Positions 11,389 to 22,138 of a stretch of DNA of 64,000 bases are shown here, one piece after another. Position 1 is the stretch's first letter. Every line of letters begins with the position of its first letter. Source of the stretch: Enoplosus armatus (taxonomy: Eukaryota > Chordata > Actinopteri > Centrarchiformes > Enoplosidae). The notes under the pieces were generated by a model, which was not told the DNA's origin, made no database searches, and saw only the letters and a list, made by a program, of their open reading frames with translations. Location: contig NC_092183.1 of the NCBI RefSeq assembly GCF_043641665.1, positions 21,271,501 to 21,335,500 of the forward strand, given 5' to 3'. Both the position numbers and the translations under genes were made by a program.

Positions 11389-13289
11389 TCATCTGTAGTA
11401 CAGAGCCATGAAGGGTGTGTGTGAGAGGTGAACCCCGCCAGCTCCACAGGACACCCCTGATCCAGCCTGACTGCAGCCCAGGACCAAGCCCAGCTCCAGA
11501 ACAGGCAGTGTGTTGGTGAGCCCATCCCCCCACACATCACCATCAGTGTCCTGCAGAGCCCCTGAAACAGGCTTTTCTCCTGGTGGATCCCCCCTGGAAG
11601 AAAACACCACCCGCCGCATGTTCACCAAGCTGGGACCCCCTTCGGCACCGCCCACCGCCTCCTGCAGACTCTGGAAGAGGAACAGCAGATCCACTCTCAG
11701 CTCCACCACGTTGCCCCGAGACCACAAACTGTACCTAAAGGAGACAAGAGTCAACTGGTTACAACCAGGCCTGAGACTCCCAGAGGCCTCCAGTCCAACA
11801 ATCAGTCTGTATCTTTGGAGTGACTGAAGTTAAGTAAATTAGTAAAAAATAAAGATCATAGAGAGTTTTTACCTTGTAGGAAGGCCGCGCTTTGTCAAAG
11901 ATGAAAGCACAGGATGGATATCCAGATGTTGTGGGTTGGAAAGTTGGAGGTGAAGCTCGGCTCTCATGGCTGTCAATGATAAAATCTCCCCGCTGAGGAG
12001 AAACTCCACATCTGTATCTGAGGAGGAGGCAGTCAGGAGTGTGTCAGAGTCACAGTTCAGTTTAAGACGGAGCATTTCATGTCACAGAGCAGCACATGCA
12101 CTCATGTTTGATAAATCCCAGGGATCGGAGCCGGATCTCCACCACGGAGGTGATGTTTTCACTCCTTAATGCCTTGTTAATCTTGTCGGCAGGATATCTC
12201 AACAATTGTTGGTGCGGGCTAAGACTCATTTGTATGCAGATGACATGCCCCTCTGCACAGTTGCATTAATCCAGCCATTAATGTCCTCCAAACTGCTTCT
12301 GCCTTCACTTCTACAGCTTGTGACAGTTTTGCGCAGTGTCACGCTTTCAACCCCATACATGTTTGCATGTGGCTGCTTAAGGTGCATCATTTTGTTCCTG
12401 CTTAATGATGATGTACTCATTCAACCCTACATATCCCCTGCATGTTAACTGGATGGGCTTCGCTGAGTGCGAAATTGCATATGTATATCTTCAAATGTCA
12501 TTTTATCTTTTGCAAAACTGCTGTGCCGTCAGCGGTCCTCCGGGTGGATATTCACCTGAACACCACGACCGTGTCCTCTTTACAAACTGTCTCATTGCGT
12601 CATCCACATTGGCCTGGAAGTAACTTTTTCATCTGGAGACTAAAAGGGGTCTTCAATAAGCAGGGCTGCTCTTTCTCTTCTGACTTACATTGTACAATTA
12701 ACCACATGGAAAATAAACCTGATCCAAGCCCAACCAGGGCCCCCTGCGCGTCTCTTTGTAAATCACCATGCCTACCTGAGCCAACACATTTCAGTTCTGC
12801 AGCGTAAGAAAGGTTATTATGACACAACATGAGCTTTAGCCGTATCTACTTTGTCTTACCTCCTCTCAGGCGACCTTGAATTCCTTTGACGCTCCTGCAG
12901 TTCAGTCCCTCCTGACAGCAGCGGTAAACCCGTCGGACAAAGCTGAAAAGAGATTTTCCCGGGAACACCGGCCCCCGGGAGGCTCCCGGAGAAAACGGTC
13001 GAACACGGAGCTGCAACCTCGTTGCATTATCCTCGGGGGCTTGTTGCGTGTTTCCCAGCCAAGGAGCAGCCAGCTCTGCGCACCGCTCCCGGTGCGTCTC
13101 CGCGACCCCGCGCCTCCACCGCCTCAACGCGCCCATGCGTAAAGTTGGTCCAGAGGTTCCTTTCTCTGCAGTTTTCGGCGACTCTGACAGAAATCCCAGC
13201 GTGTCTACTGCGCGACTAAATACTCCAATGTCATTTGTCATCACCGAGAGAAGAAATAGAGCAATCCAAATGCAGTGCGAGGAGGCCAT
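11389..13289 (-). CDS. Unrecognised secreted protein, 306 aa
   Basis: Three minus-strand exons (12860-13289, 11873-12017, 11389-11734) join in frame, each with good splice signals: a GTAAGA donor, then a pyrimidine tract and CAG acceptor before exon 2. The N-terminus has a clear signal peptide (hydrophobic IWIALFLLSV). An arginine-rich, low-complexity segment follows, with basic pairs that could be processed, then a Cys cluster (YRCCQEGLNC). The second half is leucine-rich and beta-strand-like (AELHLQLSNP; GNVVELRVDLLFLFQ) and ends ALYYR. This looks faintly like a TGF-beta-type prodomain, but no cystine-knot domain follows, so I do not assign a family. A secreted ligand precursor or extracellular matrix-associated protein is possible. 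Exon 1 is markedly GC-rich. The gene lies tail-to-tail with mlec and upstream of nothing recognisable. Confidence 0.72.
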
Positions 13290-14015
13290 TGTGATACTTG
13301 AATCCTGGCCTTTAGATCTTCACTGAGCGATAACGGGCAGCTCCTCTGCTCCGCCAACTCGCACAAACTCGCCGGATGGAGAGTTTGATCTGCCTGCTAT
13401 ATACCCCACTGACAATGGGGACATCTTCCCACTTAGAATTTGAATTCTGACCCTCCTCGCGGTCCCTGCCCCTCTTTTTGTTCGTGCCCTTAACCACCCA
13501 TTTGTCCCCCACTGCTTTCTTTTAATGCGCCTGCATAATGAGGCGCCCCGAAGAGCGCCGACTCATCCATTCACATTCAGCTACTTAGCTAATGACTCTA
13601 ATGACTCCATATTTGGATCGTCAGGGACGATCTTATTTACAACACATACAGCACAGAAACATCGGGACAGAACATGAATAATAACATTTTATGAGCATTT
13701 GTTTAGCTTTTCAAACAGCCTTGCGCGCGTCCTTCTTCGAGCCAGCTGTAACCATTTGGAGACGAGGCGTTAAGTCTGAGGTGGGAAACAATGGGGCCAG
13801 ATTGCAGGGTCACATGCAGGCCGATGCTGATGGCCCTAATAAGGCCGTGTAACCCCTGTGGTTTTAAACAAGCTTTCACAAAAGTAGCACACAAGACTCA
13901 ACGCTAAGAGGATCATGTATTCATTTAATTTCCACAAATAACGCACTACAGTAGCTATGTCACAGTGTGTCTCTTCAAGGGGAAAAGCAGCAGATCTAAT
14001 AGCCAAATCGTTAAA
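13290..14015. other. Short intergenic region, promoter side of the secreted-protein gene
   Basis: No ORF with family resemblance is seen. The first ~200 bp should hold the promoter of the minus-strand gene; a TATA-like TATATA near 13400 on the plus strand reads as TATA on the minus strand, about 110 bp upstream of its ATG. Confidence 0.4.
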
Positions 14016-14019
14016 TAAC

Positions 14020-14668
14020 ACTTTATTATTGCCAAAGAGCTGATTTGAAATAAATATATATATTTTTTTATGAAAACTATTTTGGATTATTTTAGAAATG
14101 TGTGTAATAAACCAATACAGTTTTGCAGTATGTGCAGCGGGGAAAAGCAGGTTTCTGTACAAAGTTAAGTAGCATAAAGATTTCATCTTGCTTTAGTCCA
14201 AATTTCCTATAAAATGAATAAATACAAGTAAGAGGAATGATTACATTCGCTGTGAAACGGTTGCAAAATGTGCACAGTATGTGAACAGGAGCTTAATATG
14301 GCAGCTCTACATACAAAAAGTAACCGAAATGATTGTTTGGAGTACAATTGTACTCCAAACAATCATGAAAACAACTGAAACCTCATTGTAAACGTAACCT
14401 TTACCAACCATCTTCTGTCACAGCAAATCCATGGTAATGATACAAATTTTAAAAAAGCAGTTCACCTACGATTAAGATTCAGAGCACAACACGAGCTAAG
14501 ATCATACAATCTGTTGAGGGAACGAGCGAACGAGCTACAAAACAGGAAGCTTTCAATCATATTTGCATTCACATTTTCTGATTTTCAGGTTACTCACAAG
14601 GCAGTTGGTCATATTTGAACAAAATACTCCTCTTGAGCCTTAAGAGGAGACGTCCTGATGCTGTCCCA
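14020..14668 (-). other. hps4: 3' untranslated region of hps4
   Basis: AT-rich sequence follows the hps4 stop codon on the minus strand and carries an AATAAA signal (plus-strand tttatt at 14022-14027). It contains a perfect palindrome at 14329-14366. Confidence 0.6.
14329..14366. repeat. Perfect 38-bp palindrome
   Basis: Two 19-nt arms (ATGATTGTTTGGAGTACAA and its exact reverse complement) meet with no spacer. The sequence lies inside the hps4 3'UTR. It could extrude as a cruciform in DNA or fold as an RNA hairpin, or it could be the footprint of a small inverted-repeat element. Confidence 0.97.
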
Positions 14669-17600
14669 TCAGAGCAGGTTAACCCCGTGTTTCAGCAGTC
14701 TGTGTCGGGCCTTGCTGGGAAGTGAGAAAGCACTGTCCTGGTGGTTAGGGATGCCCGAGTTCCTCAGCGATCCCCCGTGCTGCTGGAAGTAAGTCTCCTG
14801 GGCCACGCTGCTGGTTCCATACACAGCAGCACCGGCACTCCTGCAGGGAAAGTGTCCCATGCATTTACATTTCAAGCATGTGGAGTGGTGACATGCAACA
14901 GGAAAGAGCAAAGTGACACAGTAAAGAAATAAAACAATAGAGCGGCGTCCTTTTCCGGAAAATGTGAGCTGTTGGGAGAGTGATCTACACCAGAAGAGGA
15001 AGAATGTTTAGGGATGTGACGATAGACGCGATTAACTGACAGTTCCAACCCCCCCCACCCCCGACTTCTACTTGAGGAGCCATGAAAGGCACGAGAAACC
15101 CCCCAACCACCAACACGTCACTGCCATACTGACCTGATAATAGCCTCCTGCAGAGTTTCAGTGTTACAAAAATGCGAGTGAAGAAGTGATGTGGCTCTCA
15201 CAAAGGGACGCTCTGGGGCTCCCCCTGGTCGACCAGACAGGTTGGCTGCAGAGACACACAATAACAAGAGACTCGGTACCACAGTGGCACATTAACCTGG
15301 ACAGGCATGCCTGCTGCACAAAGGAATGCTGATCACAGTATTACTAATCAGCCGTTAGCTCATGCAAAGACAAATATAAACTACCAACCCCCCCCCCCCC
15401 CCCCAGTCCCCAGGTAGAGATAGTGGGGCAGAAGAGCGTATACTCACTCTAGGACAAAGTGAAACTGAAAAAGACAGAATTATTAGGACTATCAGAAATG
15501 TAAAATAAAGAGGCAGAGCGGGTAAAGATGAACACAAAGAGAGTCCAAGAGTGAATGAAGAGGAAATACATGAGAGTATTATGGGAGCCTCACTTGTCAG
15601 CGTGCTCTGAATGCAGTCAAAATGGGCAAAGACATAGGGTCCTGGAGCGCCTGGTGCCCCTGGAGAGATTGTCCTCAAATGGGCCTCCAGTCCATTGAGT
15701 GATGCCAGGCTGCTGTGATACTGGATGCAAACCACAGAGGATATATATATATATATATGTATATATAATATTATATTATACATTGTGATGCACTACATCA
15801 GCTGTGTCATGAAGCTCGTCAGAAGAACCAAAGTGCTGACGAACGTTCAATATTATAATGTGACTAAAATGAGAGAAATCCTAATTATCAGAGGGTTGCC
15901 GTTGCTTCTCACCACTTCCTCCATAGAAGCTGTGTCACTCAAGAAGTGTGGCTCCACCAGCAGAGCCAGCACCAAGCCTTTGACCCGGTGCAGGTACAAC
16001 TTCATGGGAATCAGTGGAATCTCCTCTTGGTTGTCAAAAGCACCAGAGGGAGGAGGAGGATCTCCCATCTCTGCCCCGCAGCACTGAGCACCCCCACAGC
16101 CACCATCTTCCAACACCGTATCGTTGTGCGATTCCTCATTCGCGGACCTGGCCCCTCTGAAGTCAAACACTGTCCCACAAGCTGTGTCTCCATCTCCTCC
16201 ACCTCCATTTAGACGCAGGTTTTCTTCAAACACTGAGCTGTCTCCTTCGTTATGTATCTGGCTGCCTCCACCTCCGTTGCTGTGAAAGCTGTGATAATAC
16301 GACTCCTCCAGCGCTTCCTCCTCAGCTTCATGGGAGTGTTTTCCGTTAGAGAAGGGAGGCTCTGGCGTCCGCGGTGGGGGGTTGGGTGGATCAGCGGTGC
16401 TCTGTGATGGAACTCGGCTGAACACGGAGTCGTCAGACAGGTGAGGGCTGAAGGACAACTTCTGGGGAGACTGGGAGCAACCTGGATCAGAGGGCTCTGA
16501 CTCAGTGGAGGGCGTGTCAGATAACGTTCTTGACAGGCGGGTCTTCGTCAGGGGAGTGTCTTTGTGTGGAGTGGAATGGGAACTGGAGGGTAGAAAACAC
16601 ATTGAGACGCTCAGAATTCTCTGGAAATGTTTTAAGGAGCTTGTGTAAGTATAACACAGCGCAAATCAGAGAGGGAGGACGCTACCTGAAGTCTTTGTCG
16701 ACAGGGTGGGATTGCAGGTACTGAAGTTCAGACATGGTCAGGAACACAGTAGTGGAGCTGACAGCGGCGCCAAATGGGCCGGATGCACTTTGTTCATTGG
16801 GCCTCTGGGCCTAAATCAAAATTGAAATACTGGCGTGAGTCTTTTTCTGTTAAAGGAGCAGTCCAACATTTTGGTAAATACTCTTAACAGAGTCAGATGA
16901 GAAAATCAATACCACTCTCATGTCTGCACAGTGAATATGTAGCTTGAGCCAGCAGCCAGTTAGCTTAGCCTAGCTTAAAGACTGGGAATGGGGGAAAAAA
17001 AAAAACAGCTAGCCTGGCTCTGTTCAAAGGGAAGAAAATCCGCCTTACCCCCACAAAATTGTTGTTATAACTTTGGTTTGTGGACAGATTAAAACAAACA
17101 AGACATAACGTGTCAATTAGTGAGATTTAGAGGGGCAGGTGGGCTAGCTGTTTCCCCCTGTTTCAAGTCTTTATGCTAAGCTAAGCACAAAGACCTTTCA
17201 GCTTATGTTTAGCATGCAGACACGAGAGTGGTATCGATCTTCTCGGTTACCTCAAGGCAAGAAGAAATGTCGAACCATTTTAGTAAAGCTACATTAAAAT
17301 GTCTGATATGTAGTCCAAATTACTGGTTACCACTATCTGGCCTTTTAAAAAGGGTCCTCAGACAATCGTCAGCAAAATAAATGTTTTATTATTTAGTTTT
17401 AGTTATTTAGTAGCATGAGAGCAAAAGGTTGTAAAGACTTGTCAGGCAAGTGATTAGTTTACTCTTTCAATATAACTGCTTATCTGTTTGGGGGTCCTTG
17501 ATGAAAAAAGCTTTAGGGCAGCATTTGGTCCCACCATCAGGTCCTACCTTGGTGTACGTCTCACTCTCATGAACCATCACCTTCTTTGTGAGCTCTGGAG

Positions 17601-19470
17601 ACATCTGTGTGCTTACGACTCTGTGGAGAGGAGGCAGAGAAAAGTCTTGATTTTTATCTACAAAAGCTGTCCCACTGACAGGACATTGTCAAAATGTCAG
17701 CTCACCTTCCTCTGAAAAGAACACAGCCTGCTAACACTAGAGGGCAGCGCTGACAGGCCTGAAGAATAAGGGCAGCTTTGAGCAGGAGAAGTGGGTCAAC
17801 CTGAGGGCAAGATTTCAAATGCTACGTTTCAGTTCATGTAAAGGCGCATCAAATGAAGGCGATAAATGTACAATTTATGAGTTTAGTTACTTTATCAGTT
17901 CAATTGTTACACCAAGACACTTCTGCAAATGTTAGAATGTAATGTTTTTAAGATGTTATGTCATCTATTGTATCATGTGACAGACTTGGCATGTCTCAGT
18001 GTGTGTTTCGCAAAAGCTAGAAAATTGCATCAATGCTGGGATTTGAAAAATAGCACATTTTGTACTTTAACCATACAAATGTCTAATAGATCAAAAATAT
18101 CCAGTAGTTTACACTAGGTACAATAAATATGCAGAAATCTTCCTCTGGAGTGCTTGTCAAGACGTACTTCCACAATACCACAGGACATTGCGACACATAT
18201 CATATCCTGTCTGAACACACATCTATGTGCTGTAGCAGCATTAGGAAAAAAGCCACTGCAGGTTACGTGTAGAACTGTGACTACATGTTGTACATACGTT
18301 AGTTGAGTCAATGGTCCTCAAGCAGCTGAAGATGTGATGCAGCTCTGAGGATCCCGATTGCAGGTGTGAGAGGTACTGCGCCCATCGAGCGGCCAAAGTT
18401 TCCTGACTGTTAAGCTATAGTGCAAAACACAGTTCAGATTACAATATGCCACTTTTGTAAATGAATTTGTACCGAATTATTGCCTCGTTTCTCCTTTTTT
18501 AAGTGACTTTTACTATTAGCTTTTGTAGATGGCTCTATTATGTTGGTCTACAACTTGATGCAGATGCATCTCTGTGGGACAAACGAGACAAAACTACTAT
18601 GGCATAAGACTACTAGACAACTGAAGACTGCACCTGGTAGCTCTGTCGGACAGAGCCATTGTAGAAACAAAAGAGGTTTATCAGCTGATCCAGGAGCTCA
18701 CAGACACTGACGGTGGGGACTTCCACTGAGCAGCCCAGCGCCTGCGAGAAAAATCAAAAACATATCCCCCAAAATAACCATCAAAGGTTCATATTCAGGA
18801 AAACATCAACAGTTTTAAAGTCAGAAAACATCTTGAAAAGTTGCGGCTGGACCGCCTGCGTGCTGCTCACTCACCCAGAAGAAGTCGTCTCTCATGCGGA
18901 TGGCAAACTTGTTGCGGTGCAGCCTCAGTACGCGCACAGGGGAGAAGGAGAGTTCAGAGACACAGCGGCCCACCCCAGCGAGCTGACCACAGAGCAGCTC
19001 CTGCTTGTCTAAAGGGGTCTGACAGAAATACACGCATATAAGATAAACACACAAACAAGCATTTGGGTAATCATTATCCTACTCGACACACTCCCACCCA
19101 CAATACAAACCTCTTCAGGGTAGAAGTAGCAGATGCCCTCCCTTGTAGGGTCACCCTCTCCTTGGACTTTGGATCCATCATAGATGAAGAAATAAGTACA
19201 CCTGCAACACATACAAACACAGTAGTTGTTGTTGTTGTTGTTGTTGTTGTAGGCTTCAGTTCATCCATACGCTTGACAAGAAAAAACCAAAAATGTATTA
19301 AAGGTGATGTTGTGATGCTCCAGCTCATTGGATGTTCCAGGAGGAACAGAAGAATCAGGAAGAATAGTGAACTGTGAACCACCTGATGCAGGACTGAAGC
19401 AGGACCTGATGCAGGACTGGGTCTCAGTCCGATCTTACCTTCTTGAGTCTGGCGGCACGAGCTCAGCCAT
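14669..19470 (-). CDS. hps4: Hermansky-Pudlak syndrome 4 protein, BLOC-3 subunit
   Basis: Twelve exons on the minus strand join to 621 aa (human 708). Borders are 19439-19470, 19111-19201, 18875-19018, 18634-18741, 18298-18414, 17706-17800, 17548-17620, 16686-16810, 15913-16582, 15594-15720, 15134-15245 and 14669-14840. HPS4 pairs with HPS1 in BLOC-3, the guanine nucleotide exchange factor for RAB32/RAB38 in melanosome and lysosome-related organelle biogenesis. Strong matches to human HPS4 are [20 protein letters not shown] near the N-terminus (longin-type region), [42 protein letters not shown], and the C-terminus ending LLKHGVNLL. The large exon 9 encodes the poorly conserved Ser/Pro/Gly-rich middle and accounts for much of the length difference. 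Start [11 protein letters not shown] is chosen because it splices in phase into the conserved N-terminus. A foldback repeat sits in the intron between exons 7 and 8. Confidence 0.95.
15383..15405. repeat. Poly-C tract and nearby AT microsatellite in hps4 introns
   Basis: A run of about 18 C lies in the intron after the exon ending at 15594. An (AT)n tract lies near 15741-15768 in the preceding intron. Confidence 0.85.
16850..17287. mobile_element. Foldback (long inverted repeat) MITE-like element
   Basis: The left half (from TTAAAGGAGCAGTCCAACAT) and the right half are reverse complements over most of their length. For example, left ATACCACTCTCATGTCTG pairs with right CAGACACGAGAGTGGTAT. Left AGCTTAAAGACTGGGAATGG and CAGCTAGCCTGGCTCTG pair with right GGGCTAGCTGTTTCC and AAGTCTTTATGCTAAGC. 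I recognise this as a dispersed non-coding repeat seen widely in percomorph fish. It has no coding capacity. A diverged fragment of the same family occurs at about 45460-45545. Confidence 0.88.
19223..19251. repeat. (GTT)n microsatellite in hps4 intron 1
   Basis: A trinucleotide GTT run begins about 20 bp upstream (in hps4 sense) of the exon 2 acceptor. Confidence 0.9.
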
Positions 19471-22050
19471 CACCGACACGCAGCCCAGAAAAAGCTAAAT
19501 GTTCCTCAGTCATCAGTTGTCCTGCAGAAGTGTTTCCAACCCGACAGGCTGCAGAAGCGAAAAAAGCAGAACCGAATTCTTTCGGCTGCGACTCCGAGTC
19601 AGATGTTAACAAATCCTCCGACCTGCTGCTCGCTAACACGTCTGACATATGACAGACGGGCGGTGTTTCCAGCCACTGTTTGTATTCTATTCGCCATTAA
19701 AATGAAAGGACTGGTGCCACTTGAGGAATGCGGGTCACACGCAGTGGAAGTCATGTGAACGTATGGCAAGCCGGCAGGGACAAACAAAGTGCGCCGTTCA
19801 GACACTCAACCAGTGGTAAAAGACTAAAGTCACGTATTTGAATTAAAGTAAAAGTCGCGCTACCTCAATGTAAAAAAATACATAACATTTTTTAGATAAT
19901 ATTTCTTACTGTAAATATTTCTGTTTTCTATTTATGTGCCTTGACTCAAGGATCAAATTCCTTGTATGGGAAAACTTACTTGGTAATAGCCCTGATTCTG
20001 AAAGAGTATGTAGTAAATAGAAGTATAATGTAGCATATAATGGGGGACAAAAGTGAGACTTTCTTTATTTTTCTTTGTCGTGGTTTCACAACAATGAAGA
20101 AATATAATTTAGGCGACCATTTTCATTGGTAAAACTCAGTCTTTCGGATCAACAGCATATGCACACTGGAGGTTTTGTTTGCTTCTTCTCTGTCTTCAGG
20201 TGGACCTTGATCTTTCACGGACACTGGATATAATGCTCTTTATTTCACATTTACACATAGACTCGGGAATAAATAAATCTTCAAGTTGTTGGACAGACAC
20301 TGAGGGTGCATGCCACATTTCTGCAGGAGGCTCCTCCATCAGAACAATTATCATCCACAGTGGCAAGGTGGAGGTTAGATTCAAAAGAATAAAATATACA
20401 TATTCCTAAATGATGTGCCTTGGTGGGAACTGGCTCCCTGTTTCTCTGCTGACCTGATAGGTATCATGTATGTTTGTGTTTTTTTTTAATGACATCCCTT
20501 TGAAGCCGTGATGAATCCTATTTTCAGTGCTCGATTGAGGGTGGCTTCAGACGATGACCGTGAACGCCCGCGGCTCCGTCAGCCAATGGCTGGATGAAAG
20601 CGAGATCAAGCTGGAATCAGACGCTCACGAGAAAGATTTGCGGACATGTCGCATCTATGCTGAAGTCAGGATTCAAGTTTGTATCCCGGATCGACCGTCA
20701 GTCGCTGGAGGAGAACTTGTGCTCCCAATAAATCGCTAACCAGTCCGCCATTTTGCCCAAACCTCCAGGGCGGCGTGACAGAAACCTGCTGCTGCAGTGG
20801 AGACACCTAGAGCCTGTGTCCTGGCAGCACGAGTCTGATTCACAAAGCAAGTCCACTACTTTGTCAGACTTTCCATGGGGCATTCTGAAAAACTCCCCAA
20901 ACTCATGTTTAATAAATATTTACTGAAAAGGCTTTTAAATATCATGCACCAGTGTTGTGGACTATAGCCCCCCCCCCCCCCCCCCCCCATGACCACACAG
21001 CAGCAACAAACTGAAAAATGTTTTATTATTTCCAAGAGCCTTGAGATAGGCTACATGTTATACATTTCACAAATTATGTACTGTATCGGGGGCGTACAAA
21101 AATAAATAATAAAACACAAGAATGAAAACCCCCACAAATAATGAACAAAAAGAACAAGTGTTTTAGTTCATAAATATCTATATATATATAAAAAAACAAG
21201 CACAATAGAAGCAATACCAAATTGATTTTAAACATGACAAAAGGCTGGTTTTGAATGATCCAAAAGATGACAGATGTTTAGGTGCGATGGTAAAATGAAA
21301 ATACACTTTTTACCGAACTGAGACAGAGAGTATGTCGAAGTTGAAAACATAAAAGGAACTTGATTATTAAAATGAATACATTTAAAAATGTATACACATT
21401 TTCTCTTACCTTAGATGATAAGTGCTCTTGTCCAGCAGTCACAGACAGTCTCAGCCTGTCACCAAATATGAAGTATAATGACATTCTCTACGTTAACTTG
21501 TCCAATTATTGTTTCCAAAAATTGTGGGATTATGTATAAAGGAGCAACAGCTCCAACTCTACTCATCTGATGTGGATGAGTGCCCTCAAATTAAAGACAT
21601 TCATTGTTTCATTCATTCATTTCAAATCCAGTGTGCTGCAGTACAGAGCCAATACAACCAAAGGTGTGCCAATGCACTATAACTCATGTGATAATGGAAT
21701 CCTCCTGGTGCACAGGGGCTCCACATACAAGCCCCTCTTCATGACCCTCCTTCTGGACCCTCACTGAGCCTCGGGCCAGCTTTGGGGCAACTCGGGGGTT
21801 GAAATGACCTTTGGGTAACTAAAGGAAAGATTCACATACTGTCACAGTGTTGATGATTGCACCAGATAGTGCATGTACTGTTGCATGTGTAGAGCTGCAC
21901 GGTGGAATGCGGCAGCAATAAGAAAAGGGTCCGACACATATCGTTGAAAATTGCAAGAGTCACTGCACCATCGCAGCTAACTCCCCCGACTCACACACAC
22001 CACTCCAGGCGTGCCGAGGTAAAAGGCAACATGAGTTTATATGACAAATT
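19471..22050. other. Intergenic region between hps4 and the Myb/SANT gene
   Basis: The first few hundred bases should hold the hps4 promoter and 5'UTR. A GC-richer island at about 20520-20880 with a YY1-like core is described under findings. A poly-C run lies at about 20970-20989. A candidate distal poly(A) signal for the Myb/SANT gene (AATAAA on the minus strand) is near 21015. No protein family is recognised. Confidence 0.5.
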
Positions 22051-22138
22051 ATGTGAGTGAAGCAATTTATTACAATTGTCTGAGTTTAAATAAATCAAAT
22101 GTTTTAACATATCATAATAGTAGGATAAACACATTAGG

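Noticed and set aside
19463..19648. A 61-codon minus-strand frame ending over the hps4 start, considered as an alternative hps4 N-terminus
   Set aside because: It is out of phase with the conserved hps4 exons and stops just inside exon 1; [11 protein letters not shown] splices correctly instead.
20179..20409. A plus-strand frame between hps4 and the Myb/SANT gene, considered as an SRRD-like neighbour
   Set aside because: No SRR1-domain motif or splice structure was visible.
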